Shown piece by piece: positions 1 to 12,500 of a stretch of DNA of 64,000 bases. The notes beneath the pieces were generated by a model, which had not been told where the DNA came from, made no database searches, and worked only from the letters and a program-made list of their open reading frames with translations. Source of the stretch: Oscillospiraceae bacterium (GTDB lineage Bacteria; Bacillota; Clostridia; UBA1381); the NCBI GenBank assembly GCA_022509025.1, contig JAFLUB010000001.1, forward strand, positions 28,300 through 92,299, read 5' to 3'. Every line of letters begins with the position of its first letter. The stretch's first letter is position 1. Both the position numbers and the translations under genes were made by a program.

Positions 1-2458
1 CCATATACATATCCCTTTGTTCGTTTGTAAGCTCGGCGTACATTGTGTTTTCAATCTTCTCCGGAAGCTCCTGTAAAACATCACTTTTCATTCGTCTGAG
101 CATAAACGGCTTAATCCTCGCACGGAAGCTGTCCGCGGTCATCCTGTCACCGTCCTTAACCAGCGGCAATTCATATCTTGCGCGGAATTCATGGGATGAA
201 TACAAGTATCCCGGCATAATAAAGTCAAATATCGACCACAGCTCCATAAGCGAATTTTCTATCGGCGTGCCCGTAAGCGCGAATTTATGCTCAGCGTTTA
301 TTTTCTTGACACTTCTCGCGCTCATTGTGCGCGGATTCTTGATATGCTGAGCCTCGTCTATAATAAAATATGAAAACTCCATTTCCTGATACAGCGCTAT
401 ATCACGACGTAAAATAGGATACGATGTTATCACAAACTCATAGTCCTTTATCTTATTCTCTATAACAGCATGCCTATCCTCCTTTGCGCCGTCCACAATT
501 ATAGATGACGCATCAGGCGTGAACTTATTTATCTCATTCTGCCAGTTATAAAGAAGAGCGCTCGGCGCTACGATAAGAGTCGGTTTCTCCGGCTTTATCC
601 CGTGGATATACGCTATAACCTGCAATGTTTTTCCCAGACCCATATCATCCGCAAGTATTCCGCCGAATCCCAGCTGTGAAAGCTGTGTGAGCCATTCCAT
701 TCCGTCCTTCTGGTATCCGCGCAGTACTGTTTCCAGTCCGCTTGGTATTACAGGCTTTTTATTTTTTATCTCGTCTATATACTTTATAAAGCTGTTGTTC
801 TTTTTGACAGACGTTAACGAATTAAGATACAGCGCGTGATATTTCGGTATAGTCTTGCTTCCGTTTCTTAAATCCTCATATGTGAAATCTAACTGATTGA
901 GGAGATTTAATACATCTCTTCCTGCGCTTTTCTCAAGGTCTATAAAGCTGCCTCCGGGCATTCTGTAAAAACTTCTTTTAAGTTTGACAGCGTTAAGTAT
1001 TCCGTTTATCTGCTCATATGTCAGATTGCTTTCAAAGCCCGTTTCCAGCAGGTCTATATGCTGCATATAGCTTACGGACGCGCGTATTTCTATCTTGTTT
1101 GATATTTTAAGTCCTCTGAAACGGTCGGAATAATGAAGATTGGCTAACGGTTTAAGACGCGGTATTTCATCTGAAAGGAAAAGATATATATCCCTGTCGG
1201 AATACAGCGACAGCGTACCGTTATTGTTTGCAAAAGACGCAAACGATGATAAAATATCATTTTCAGCCTCATAATCGCGCACAATAATCTTACCGTCCTT
1301 ATGACTGTCAGAAGGCAGCCTTATAGCAAGGTTTCCATAGTTTACGATTACAGCGGCGGTTATTCCGGTTCCAATCGTATCAAAATATATATCAAAAACA
1401 GGTTTTTCGCTTATAATCAGCTCGTCTATCCCCCTCGCTATAACTCCGTGCTTATCCTTTATATCAGGAAGCACATGTGTTGCAAAGAGAACTGAGTTAT
1501 CGCCCTTGAAGCTTATCTGAGTTCTGCCCTGTATATCAAGCGAATTATATATAGGCATGAAATATCCGCGCCACTCTTCGTCTGTGTGATATATAGTATT
1601 TTCATAGAAAAACCATTCTCCGTCACGCGTCAGCGCAAAGCCCCTGTCGCTTACAGACATATCTATCTCGCCGTCAAGCGCATTTACGTCTATTATAATA
1701 TCCGGGTTTTCATCAACTATTCTCACCGCGCCAAGAGTGAGTGAATCAAACACAATGCTGTAATCCACGTACCTGAGCAACGGAAAAATTCTCTTTGCCG
1801 CAAGAGAGCCAAACGAGGTTCTGTACGCCGCTTTCATATAAAGCTGCGCGTCAGCGGCGCGGTTCTCATATGTTTCTGCAAGTACCCTGATTATTTCATC
1901 CTGATATTGTGGAAATCTGAAATCCTTCGGATTATACTTCGTGTATCGGTCAAACTTAAACTCGGTACCCGCAAGATAGCTTTCAAGGAAATTCTCTATC
2001 CCGTTAAGCTTTATTCCGTTCACAGTCATTGACATTCCGTAAACAGCACCGCCGCGCGGTTTTCTTGTAATATGCAAAGTGAACTTCGCATGGAGTTCTG
2101 AGCGTTCATTCCTCTTTGCAACAAAATCGTCGCAAAGGCGCTTCGCCAGTCTGTCGTTTTCATCGACAAAGTCCGCTCCCTCCTCCAGTTCCTTAAGGCG
2201 CTGCTTGAGAGCGGCAACAATATGCTTACAGGCAGTATTCATCGTTTCAAAATACGGACAGGTGCAGAAGCATTCGTCCACAGCTTTCTCTGAGAGCTTT
2301 ACGTTGACATTATAAAGCTCTTCACCGTCCACGACAGCCGTTATTAAATTTTCCTCGCGTTTTCTCAGATGCACTCTGCCCTCATTGAAATATTCAAGAC
2401 CTCTCTTGTAAATCGTAGGGGAACAGATTCTCTTAATCATTTCTTCCGTTATACGCAT
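1..2458 (-). CDS. SNF2-family DNA helicase with N-terminal SWIM zinc finger (3' end outside window)
   Basis: ATP-dependent DNA translocase of the SNF2/HepA type. The reading frame is open from about 2458 down to base 1, so the C-terminal helicase half is cut off by the window edge. Visible: a SWIM zinc finger near residues 60-77 (CxCP...CKHI), a long central region, Walker A with ADDMGLGKT near residue 600, and a DEAQHIKNP box near residue 705. ATG 2458 is preferred because AAAGG sits 8 bases upstream; an in-frame ATG at 2473 has a poorer site. A SWIM domain fused to SNF2 is common in Firmicutes proteins of about 1,000 residues; the cellular role (repair or nucleoprotein remodelling) is not known. 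It is divergent from the HAD gene. Confidence 0.9.
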   Translation of the reverse strand, partial: MRITEEMIKRICSPTIYKRGLEYFNEGRVHLRKREENLITAVVDGEELYNVNVKLSEKAVDECFCTCPYFETMNTACKHIVAALKQRLKELEEGADFVDENDRLAKRLCDDFVAKRNERSELHAKFTLHITRKPRGGAVYGMSMTVNGIKLNGIENFLESYLAGTEFKFDRYTKYNPKDFRFPQYQDEIIRVLAETYENRAADAQLYMKAAYRTSFGSLAAKRIFPLLRYVDYSIVFDSLTLGAVRIVDENPDIIIDVNALDGEIDMSVSDRGFALTRDGEWFFYENTIYHTDEEWRGYFMPIYNSLDIQGRTQISFKGDNSVLFATHVLPDIKDKHGVIARGIDELIISEKPVFDIYFDTIGTGITAAVIVNYGNLAIRLPSDSHKDGKIIVRDYEAENDILSSFASFANNNGTLSLYSDRDIYLFLSDEIPRLKPLANLHYSDRFRGLKISNKIEIRASVSYMQHIDLLETGFESNLTYEQINGILNAVKLKRSFYRMPGGSFIDLEKSAGRDVLNLLNQLDFTYEDLRNGSKTIPKYHALYLNSLTSVKKNNSFIKYIDEIKNKKPVIPSGLETVLRGYQKDGMEWLTQLSQLGFGGILADDMGLGKTLQVIAYIHGIKPEKPTLIVAPSALLYNWQNEINKFTPDASSIIVDGAKEDRHAVIENKIKDYEFVITSYPILRRDIALYQEMEFSYFIIDEAQHIKNPRTMSARSVKKINAEHKFALTGTPIENSLMELWSIFDFIMPGYLYSSHEFRARYELPLVKDGDRMTADSFRARIKPFMLRRMKSDVLQELPEKIENTMYAELTNEQRDMYM

Positions 2459-2498
2459 ACGATAGCCTTTCATGTCCACATACCCGGTTTATCTTATA

Positions 2499-2527
2499 AT
2501 TATAGCACATTTGGAAGGATTATACAA
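2499..2527 (-). promoter_or_regulatory. Promoter of the SNF2 helicase gene
   Basis: On the minus strand TTGTAT and TATAAT are separated by exactly 17 bases, about 40 bases upstream of the helicase start. This is a good sigma-A match. Confidence 0.6.
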
Positions 2528-2616
2528 CATTATTTTTAGATAAATTACAGATAGATTTAATTTTTACTGTATGATAGAATGTAAATACTGATTATTTCAC
2601 GAAAGGATACATACAC

Positions 2617-3441
2617 ATGGGAATATTTGACGGATTGCTTCTTTTAAGCGACCTTGACGATACATTGCTTACCACGGATAAAAGGATTTCAGAGGAAAAC
2701 ACCCGCGCTATAGAGTATTTCAAAAGCGAGGGAGGACTTTTCACGTTCGCCACGGGGCGTGTTCCGATAGGCGCAAAGCTTTTGCTTGATTATATTCGTC
2801 CGAACGCGCCGATGGTATGCTTTAACGGCGCGGCTGTTTATGATTTTAACGATAACAAAATTCTTTGGTCACGTTCTTTAGGCACCGAAGCCGTTAAGGT
2901 GGTTGAATACATAGATAAAATGTTCGATTTCGTTGGTATTGAAATATGCACGGCAGATAAGATATATTTCTCTAAAGTGAACAATGTTGTAATGGATCAT
3001 CAAAAAGCAGAAAAACTGCCTGATAATTTTCTTGATTATCATGAAGTAAAGGAAGAATGGATAAAGGTTCTTTTTATGACCGAGGCGGACAGACTGCACG
3101 AGATAAAAGAAGCAATCACCGCGTCACCGTTTACTAAAGACTATTCATTTGTGCAGTCAGATCCACGCTTTTATGAGCTTTTGCCTAAAGGAGTAAGTAA
3201 AGGCGAGGGACTTTTAAGACTGGCGGATTTACTTGGAATAAATCGCACGCACACTATAGGAATCGGCGATAACGAAAATGACATTGAGCTTGTCAGAAAC
3301 GCCGGAACAGGCATTGCCGTGGAAAACGCTGTTGAAGAAGTCAAACGCGTCGCTGACTTTATAACAGTTGATAATAATTCACATGCGATTGACGCTGTTG
3401 TTAATGCCATAAAAAAGCACGAAATAAGCACGGAAAAGTGA
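2617..3441 (+). CDS. Cof-type HAD-IIB family phosphatase
   Basis: Cytosolic haloacid-dehalogenase phosphatase, 274 residues, normal family length. Motif I is SDLDDTLL with the nucleophile at Asp12 and the acid/base at Asp14. The C-terminal motif IGIGDNENDIE carries the Mg-binding aspartates. The C2 cap lies between them. Members act on sugar phosphates, flavin or pyridoxal phosphates; the substrate cannot be read from sequence. GAAAGGA lies about 10 bases before the ATG. The gene stands alone between a divergent helicase and a convergent giant gene, with a strong terminator after it. A weak -10 (TAGAAT near 2575) may be its promoter. Confidence 0.9.
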   Translation: MGIFDGLLLLSDLDDTLLTTDKRISEENTRAIEYFKSEGGLFTFATGRVPIGAKLLLDYIRPNAPMVCFNGAAVYDFNDNKILWSRSLGTEAVKVVEYIDKMFDFVGIEICTADKIYFSKVNNVVMDHQKAEKLPDNFLDYHEVKEEWIKVLFMTEADRLHEIKEAITASPFTKDYSFVQSDPRFYELLPKGVSKGEGLLRLADLLGINRTHTIGIGDNENDIELVRNAGTGIAVENAVEEVKRVADFITVDNNSHAIDAVVNAIKKHEISTEK

Positions 3442-3480
3442 TTTTATAAAGGCGCGAAATTCAATAATGATAACATTATT

Positions 3481-3518
3481 AAAAAACGACAAGATTCACA
3501 TGAAACTTGTCGTTTTTT
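3481..3518. terminator. Bidirectional intrinsic terminator
   Basis: Perfect inverted repeat: AAAAAACGACAAG at 3481-3493 pairs with CTTGTCGTTTTTT at 3506-3518 around a 12-base loop. It gives a T run on both strands, so it can end both the HAD gene and the giant convergent gene. Confidence 0.85.
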
Positions 3519-3548
3519 ACTTACCCGATATTATTCACTTTTCATATA

Positions 3549-6500
3549 TTATTCCGGGATTGCAACACTCTCAAGAGGCGAATAATCGCCGTTCCACAGG
3601 AATGCGCGAATCTCTGCGCCTGTGTCGTGGAGCGCGCCGGTTCCAACGAACTTTGTTTCGCCCGCGCTAATTGTTTCGGGAACATATTTTACCGAAACAA
3701 GCCTGCCATGTTCGTCATATGCCGCGCTGATAAGAATAATCGTCATTTCGTCTGCACCGTCATTTTTAAACGTGACAGTCGCGTTACCGGTACTGTCAAC
3801 CTTAAATTTGCCATCATCAGACGGCGGCTCCTCATCGGTTACCTTCACCGTTACAGTTACCGGTCCGGCAGCCAGATAGTTGGTTTCACCGGATGCTGAT
3901 ACTGTAATCACCGCGTCTCCTTTCTCGCCTCCTGCTAAAATCTCCAGTGTCTTCCCTTTCACTGAAACTTCCGCGACGGACGCATTGTCAGATACCGCAT
4001 TCAGCACTCCGTCACCGGTATAGGTGATAACCGCAGTATTTACCTGCTCTCCTTGATTCAGATCAAATGTGAAGGAACTCGGTTCTACGCTAAGCTTTGC
4101 GGGGGCTTTGACAATTTCAAATTCCTTTTCGGCATTTCCGGTATAGTTTCCTTTAAAACCAAGCTTTGCCGTGGCTATGCCAGCATCCACGTTATCCGAA
4201 CAGGTGAGTGTGTAATCCGATCCCTCTGTTAGCTCCACGCCTTTGAACAGCGCTTTCACTGAGGGTTCAATGGGCGAGCCCGTATATGTGACCGGATCAA
4301 TATCCATAATCTCTACACGCTCACTTTGGGCTGGCAATACTTCAAAGACTATAATCTCCTCTGCGTCAGAGGCTTCATTCTTCCATGGATAATCCGCGAT
4401 TTTTTTGACACTGACCTTATATACACCCGCGTCCTTAGCCACAGCATTGCCAATTTCATCAAGTGAGCAACCTTCTGTTATAGGAGTAAATTCATACCCG
4501 TCTGCTGCCAGAATACCGCTTTGCAGCTGTCCGTTATATTCCAGACTGACGCCTGATGGAGTGCTGTCTGCGGCATATTCCGTTTCTCCCTGAACCTCCA
4601 CAACTACCGTGGATTGCACAGCGTTATAGTTCTGTCCCTGCTCGGCTGACAGCGTTAACCGTGTGATACCGCTACCCACACCCTGAACTGTTAACATGTT
4701 GCCGTCTATCCGCGCTGTTGCCACCCCTTGGTCCTCCGATGTCACGGCAATACTTTCATCATTGTCTCCGCTGTATATAATGCGTACAGATATGGAATCT
4801 GTATCATCTTTTAAGAAGATACCGGTCTTTTCGACCGACAGAATAGCTTCAGCCTGGTCGATGGAATAGGAAATCTGCTTATCCTGTCCGGTTCCGTCCT
4901 CCCAGACAAATCCGTCCGCAATCTTGGCAGTCGCAACATATTCTCCCGCATCTGTCGCTGTATTGCCGGTAATCGTATAATGACCGTTTACTGACGCCGG
5001 AACGCCGGTCTGGACTCTGCCGTTATAGCGAAGTTCCGATATAGCCTTCGGAATCTGCACCTGTCCATAGCCGTCAACAATCTGAAATGTACCGGAAAGA
5101 GAGCCGAGATAATCGTTGACGCCATCAATATAGATTTTAGCTGTTCCAACTGCGTTGTTGTCCTCATAGCGTATCACATAATCTTTGCCCGGCGTCATGA
5201 TTGAACTATCATAACTCACCTGCGGCAAAGGCATAATCTCATTTTTGTCATATGCCTGTGCAGGAATAGCGCCTATAAACCCATGCTCTTCCAGGTTGTA
5301 GTAAATACGGAATGGCACTGAACTCGTTCCGCTGCAACGGTTGATACCCTTAATCGTCATGTAGGCAGTTCCCGCATTGACGTTATCTGTAAACGTGATA
5401 ACATAGTCGCCCTGCTCAGATTCAGTATTCGGTGCCTCTGTCAGGACAGTTCCGTCCGGAGCTGTAATCTTGATTTCCGGAATGATGGCTGACCCTGTAT
5501 AATACTGGCCTCCCGCCTCATCAATGCCGGTAATATCAATGTCACAGTTATACAGGAAATAATCCGTGTCTCCATACTTCTCCATCAGCTTTTCTAACGC
5601 TGCCGCCGCATCAATTGCGCCGGCGCTGCCTGTGGCATTGCCCCGGTAATTCGGTTTCCCAACCATGGAATGTGCCGTTGACTGGATTATATCCACCACA
5701 TCATCCGGATGAACACCGGGAACCGCCGCAAACATCAGAGCCGCAATACCCGATACTAATGGCGACGCCATGGATGTACCGGAAAATGCCTCATAACCGT
5801 CGCTGCCAATGGTAGAATATATATTGTCGCCCGGAGCCGAAATGTCCTTATATTGATTGTAATCAGACCAGAAGGAGTCGCCGCCATTCTGATCCAAGCT
5901 GGTAACAGAGAAAACGCAGTCCAAATCTGACGGTATGAAGTAAGAGGTCATCGGCATTCCGTTTCGTCCGTTACCGCCTGCGGCCACTGTCAGCACCTGG
6001 TAATTCTCAAGCAAATCGGCAATTGCCTGTTCCATGGCAACGTCAGAATCTTCCTCCAGAAAAGCATATCCGCCCAGACTCATGTTTACCACGCGGAGAT
6101 CGTTGAGTTCTCCTGATTCAATAAGAGAGGCAAGGTACATGTATGCTTTTACAATATCGCTGGTATAAGCGTTTTCGCCGATATCATCAAACACCTTAAT
6201 CGGCAGTATGTTCGCGTTATAGCTGGCGCCCGCGACACCAATGTTGTTGTCTGCAACAGCGCCTACGATTCCGCAGACATGCGTACCGTGTTCTCCGGGG
6301 TCAGACATAACATGGGATTCATTATAAGCGTCCCACATATGTTCCGTATCAATATTGGCCTTCAGGTCAGGATGATTTACCTCGCATCCGGTATCCAGCA
6401 CGGCAACTGTGACACTGCCTTCTACCTTTGCGGTATTCCACGCTTCATATACGCTAGCGCCGGAGGAACCTCCATTTTCACTGTACGCCTCTAAATAATA

Positions 6501-9500
6501 CTGCATCTCGGATTGCGGATCGTTAGTTTGGGCTAAGGTGCTTATTTCCGGATTTTCTACCGTGTGATAGATATAATTCGGCTGCGCATATATCCCATCC
6601 TGCTTGTTCAGTTGATCAATCAGTTCTTCGGTTTGGCTTTCGTCCGCAACTTCGATGACCGCAATATCAATGCTGTCTGCTCCAATATCCTCCGCAATAA
6701 TCTCCGTAGACAGGATTGGAATATCGAAAGTCTCCTCTTTCTGCTCAGCCGACATCAGAGAAAACGTCGCCGGCTTTTTTTCGTATACAACGAGGATTTC
6801 ACCAGGAACACTTTCCCTCTGCGCCGTTTCCGCTGCGTCCGCATCTCTATCCGGCTTAGCGTTTATAGGTCGGCTGTCAAAAACGATTCCTGGCTGGAAC
6901 AGATTCCAAGGTTCAGACGCCTGAATGCTAAAGAATGTCTTCTCTTCTGCTTCAAGTATCCGGAAGCTTGCTGTAGCCGTTCCGGTGACATTTCGTTTGT
7001 CCCGTCCGTTAATGGTGATATTGCATACGCCTGTTTCTGTCTTATCGTCATAGACGACCGTATATTCCGATTCGGGTATGACAACATTTCCGATATGTAC
7101 GACCATATCATCCTGGTATATGCTCTTCCCTGCCGTCTTATTCTTGACACCTTCTATCGTGGCATTCTCCAGAGATGCCGGTGCGATCGTCCAATGAATA
7201 TTCCTCGGCTCTGCGTCTCCCGTATCACTCCATACATATCCGGGCTCGACTTTAGCTATCACCCAGTAGTCGCCCGCGTTTACGCCGACAGACGCTCCCT
7301 CTGCGTTAACCGAAGGACCTTCAAGCGTATATCCCATGCCCGCCGTGACGCCAATCTGTTTGCTTCCGTTATAAACCAGTCCGGTTTTCGGTATCGGCGC
7401 CGCGGGGACGACATTTGCCTTGGAGTTATTGACTACACTTACATAAAAACTGATCTCGTCAGCGGCATATGTGTTATCGCTTTCTTCATCAGCTATGGTG
7501 ATAAAGGTCGTTCCGACTTTACGCGCCGTAATGTCCAATGTATAAGTGGTCTCACTGGCTTTGCTTTCTTGCTTGGTGAGCTTAACATTTGCCACCTTAT
7601 CGTCGGAGGACGATAACGTGAGGTCTCCCGCTCCGTGATGGGAAAGCCGGAAGAGAGCTGTTTTCGTGTTACTATCGCCAATATCCAAAATGACATCTTC
7701 TGTATCAGCTTCAATGAACGCCGGCAATTTCGTAATGTGCCATGTTATGGTCTTGGGATCTGTATCGCCATCAGCATTCCACGCATAGCCCTTATTCGGA
7801 GTGGCTGTAACAGTGTATTCTCCGGCATCTGTGGCAACGGCAGTTCCTTTGAGTGTGATATACTCGGGGACTGCTGCCACACCCAATTGAGGCGCTCCGT
7901 TATAAACGTGATCCGTCCCTCGGGGAATGTCAACAATAATGCGGTCATCTGATACTTCGCCCACATTGACATAGAGAAGCTCATGCGCGTCCGTATAATT
8001 CTTGCCGCCCGTGGCTTCCAGATGCAAGAACGAGAAACCCCGTCCTTTCGGAGAGATGGTCAGCGTATAATGACCGGATTCCACTTCCTTCAATTCGGAC
8101 ACTTCTGCAATCGACGTATCCGATATCCGGGCGGTAAGTTTTCCGTCTCCCGGATAAAAGATATCAAGCGTTACAGAATTCTGCGTCAGTTTATCGGAAG
8201 CATACGCAAGCGAAGCCGCTAAAGGCGCAGTGATACTGCCTTCCGTCGGAATGATATTAAAATGTATTGTTTCGGAGCCCTGAATATATGTATTTCCATT
8301 ATTCTGGCGGGCTTCAATGTTAACAGCGGCTGTTCCCGTTTCAATGTTATCCGCATATGTGACAGTATAGCACTCTTTCGGAATCTCAAAATCTCCCAGC
8401 TTTATGACAGGAGACGGCGTAATCTCAGAGCCGGTATATACCTGATCTGCAATCTTGCTGATATCCGCTTTGGAGAGTTCCACCTTACTGATTTCCCATT
8501 GCACGTTAATCGTTGAAATATCTCCGTCCTTATTCCATGCGTAGCCATCATTAGGGGTGACACGGGCATAGTAGACGCCTGGCAGGGTCTCCTGATGACC
8601 TGTTATAGTATACGCCTTATTCTCCTCAACACCGGTCTGCAGCGAGCCGTTATAGGTCAGCGTTTTTCCGTTCGGAGCATCTATGACATCAAAATCCAGG
8701 CTTCGGAGGATGGAGAACGTGCAGGTCTGCGAGCCCGTCAGGTTGCCGTTATCAGATGGAGTGATATACATATTTGCTATTCCAAGCTCCCTGTTGTTAT
8801 CATATGTAATTGTATAATCGTCTTCCGGTATTATTGCTCCCGCAGCGTTTTTCAGAACAATGTCCTGTGTCAGCTCCTCGCCGTTTGCGTACTGCTTTGC
8901 AGTCAGACCGTTGACCACCAGATCCTCAATGTTAGCGGGAACGATTTGAACTTTCACATCGAGGCCAGCCATGTAATTGATTTTTCCGGTCAGTCTCGCC
9001 GTATAACTGCCGACGTTTTGCGGCACACCATAATTATATGCAACCGAAAAATTCTCCCCCTGCACCAAATCCACGCCGTAAGGATTTTGCAAAACGAAGG
9101 TCGGCTTCTGCACACTGCCGTTGTAAATTAGCGTATAATCTCCAATCAGGGTGCAATCACGTAATGAAATATCCGTAATCTTAAAACTATTTGATGCTTT
9201 ACCGCCATAGTTTCCTTTTCCGGTCACGGTAATGGTTGGATTGGTATTGCTTGCATTTATATTGTTGGAATACGTGACATCATAATCAATGCCCTTTTCC
9301 AGAGTAACACCGTTGTGCTTAACCGTTACCGGAGGCTCGATGGGCTTGCCGGTATAGGTATACGAACCATCTCCATACGTGATAGAGACTGCGCCGCCCG
9401 ACATAGACGGATTGATTATCTGAGTCGAGATACTCCAGGTGTACGTTCGATCGTGACGTTGGATAGTTGTCAATTCACTTTTCCATGCATAGCCGCTTTT

Positions 9501-12500
9501 CAGGGAAATCGTTGCCCTATAAGTACCCGCGTCTGTCGCTTCGATATCACCGTGGATTACAATACCTTCCAGTGTTTGTTCCGGAATATCAACGACTCGA
9601 TACACTTGACGGTTATAAATCCGCTCACCGTTGACCAGCTTCGGAGGCTCCAGCTTGATATAATCGTCTCCGACTTCAACTTCGATTTTCACTTCATCGG
9701 CACTACGATAAACGGATTCGTCATTGCTGGAAGCCTTCAAAATCAGATTTACGGTTCCGACATTCTTTGGCGAAAGGGTAATGGTGTAAAATTTCGTGTT
9801 ACCATCTTCGTGATTCAATGTGATCTCGGCAGTGACAGCATTTGAATCGCCGTTGCCCAGCTCCAGCTCTCCATCGCCCTTTACCTCAACCTGTATTGGC
9901 AGCGACTCCTGATCTTTCACCAGACGGATTTTCGTCTCGTCAGTGAGAATCTCCACCTTTTCCAAATCAATGGAAAAGGTATCTTCAACCGTTTTACCAT
10001 GATAATCACTGTTTTCAGGGAATATGGCCTCTACAACATAGTTGCCCTTTTCTGTCGGGCATTCATTCAGCGGTGTACCGTCCTCTGTCTTATAACTGAT
10101 TTTGGCATCAGCTATGTTGTGAGTCTTTGACGTGAGGACAACTTCGTTCGGCTCATGTCCGACATACCAGTCATCCAGACTTATGGAGACATCCGCATCA
10201 CCCTTATCCACCGTAAAATCAAAGGTAGCGGTATTGCCTGCATAATTGCCTACCGGCAAAGCCTTTATTGTAGCCTTACCTGCATGATGAGCTGTTGCCA
10301 CACCTGTTTCCGGATCAATCGAAATTCGTTCCGGGTCAGAGGATTCAAACCGAACCCGTACATCTTTAGGTGTAGTCTCTACTTTAAACTCCACCGTCGG
10401 CTCTTCCGGGGTCAGCTTGACTGAGTTCTTCGTGTCGTCGGTAAAGTTGATATGAACATATGGTTCAATGAGCGCATATGTATAGTTGTTCCAGTCGGCA
10501 TCATAATCGTCAACCACCGCCAAATTGGTGGAATTAACCGCCGCGCGAACCTGATGGCTATAAGCAGGGGCGATACTGGGTGGTGTCGCAAACACGACTT
10601 GCTTATTGGCAGTCGCCGTAAAATGCGTCGCTATGTCGTCATCCTCCGCATCCTGCCGGCGTTTCTCATACTGAATCGGTTCATCTGTCCCGGTGTAGGC
10701 GAGGGACGTCAGGTTTTTCGCTTCTATGCTTGTGGTTTTAAAGTCTTCAATATCGGAAAAATCCTTGTCTGAGAGTTGTGGGCTCACATAACCAATGGTC
10801 TTACCACCACTTATCTCTATATTATCTGCGCTATATGCGGGGAGCGTACTGTTGTTATACGATACGCCGACCCCTTTGCCTGTAATCGTACGCACAAATG
10901 CTTTATCGGATATGGAGAGGGTGCCCTTTCCGGCATTCACGCCGCCGAAAGAATAAATCTGGCTGTTGCCGCCAAACGATATATTGGCATGTGCCTCCGG
11001 CGTTTTTGTCGTATCCACACCAAGCGCTGTATCGGCATTCTCCCACTCTCCCTGAATTCTGGTTAAAACAATTCCGCCGGTGACAGAGATATTACCGTTG
11101 TTTTCCACCAGTAGTCCGCCGTTAGTCTGGAAGAATCCGCCGGTCATGTCGAAGGATTTTTTCACCACAACAGCGTAATGAGTAGACGTAGTCTTACGCC
11201 AATAGCTGCCAAAGTTGGCAACAACACCGTTCTTCATTTCGATTTCATTCGCATAAATGGCGTAGGAGTGGGTGGACTCCAGCTGCAGAACCCGATCTAC
11301 GTCATAAGGCGCTTCAATGATAACCTTGTCTGCATGAACACCATAGGAGTTTTTGCCGGTTGTCGTATCCGGGTCGGTATCATATCCGGCGTCACAATAA
11401 ACAGAACCGCCATTAAATGTGAATGTTCCTGTATTACCGCAGGAAAACGCGTTTCCAAAGTAGGAGACAGCTTGGATATCGCCGTCCTTGATTGTGATAT
11501 CACAAGACGCACCATTTTTAATATCATCGTAATGGACGCCAAAGGAAGGAGATCCTGCCGGTTCATTGGATTTGTCTTTATAAATATCTCCGCGAAATAT
11601 CGCCGGCGGCCAGGCCGTCGCATGTACCTCGCCGCCTGTGATTGTAATACTGCTCTTTCCCTTAGAGCCGTGTCCCGCGCCAATGGCTGCGCCAAAGGAG
11701 GACTCGCAGTTAACGTAGCCGCCGGCTATGACAATGTTGTTCGCCGCTCCGCCGGTGCCTGCGCCAATGGCGGCGCCGTAGTTGTTGGTGAAGCCGCCGT
11801 AATACTTCGTGTAGTCCGTTGTGGTTGAGCAGCCAATACGCCCTGCATTGAGGGTAATGTTGCTTGTACTATGACCGTCGGAAGAACCTATAGCTGCAGC
11901 GCCTCGTTTTGTTTCCGGATCAGACCATCCGCCATTTACATGCAACCTGCCGGGGCCTTGGATAATGAGCTGTCCCGTATGATCCTCATTCTTTTCGATG
12001 CCGGCGCGATCCTTGCCGCCATAGATACAATTCAAATAGTCCTCGTGAGCCCCTTCGTTCTGGACGTTGATAATGACATCACCCGTTTTGCCCGTTATCT
12101 CGATACCGGCTCTTCCGGGTTCAAGGTCTGCCGCCGTTCCATTCTCAACGTTCTCTTCTGTCAATTGACCGACATAGGCATAAATATGAACGGTATTCAG
12201 CGTCAGATTTGCTCCTTTAGGAGAATCAATGATCAAAGATGTCTTGTGAGGGTCAGAATATATATTATAGCGGTCTTTGATGGTCAAAGGGGTATTCGTC
12301 TTAATTGTTATAATATCCTTTTCCTCGTCATAGGTAAAATCTGTGTCCTTGACCCCGTTGAAAACTACCAAAGATCCCATGCTTGTTATTGCCGCCGTTG
12401 CGTTAAACGCGAAATCTGCCTCCGATATCGGCTGTTCTTCCACGTCCTCAGAACTATTCTCTGCATCATTCGTAGCTTCTAACTCTGAATACTCCGCAGA

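Noticed and set aside
6564..7616. 350-codon plus-strand frame inside the giant protease gene
   Set aside because: Antisense shadow; composition is Arg/Ile/Cys-rich with no domain, while the minus frame encodes clear repeats and the S8 domain. Same for frames at 8595-9131, 9315-9845, 11178-11828 and 11871-12482.
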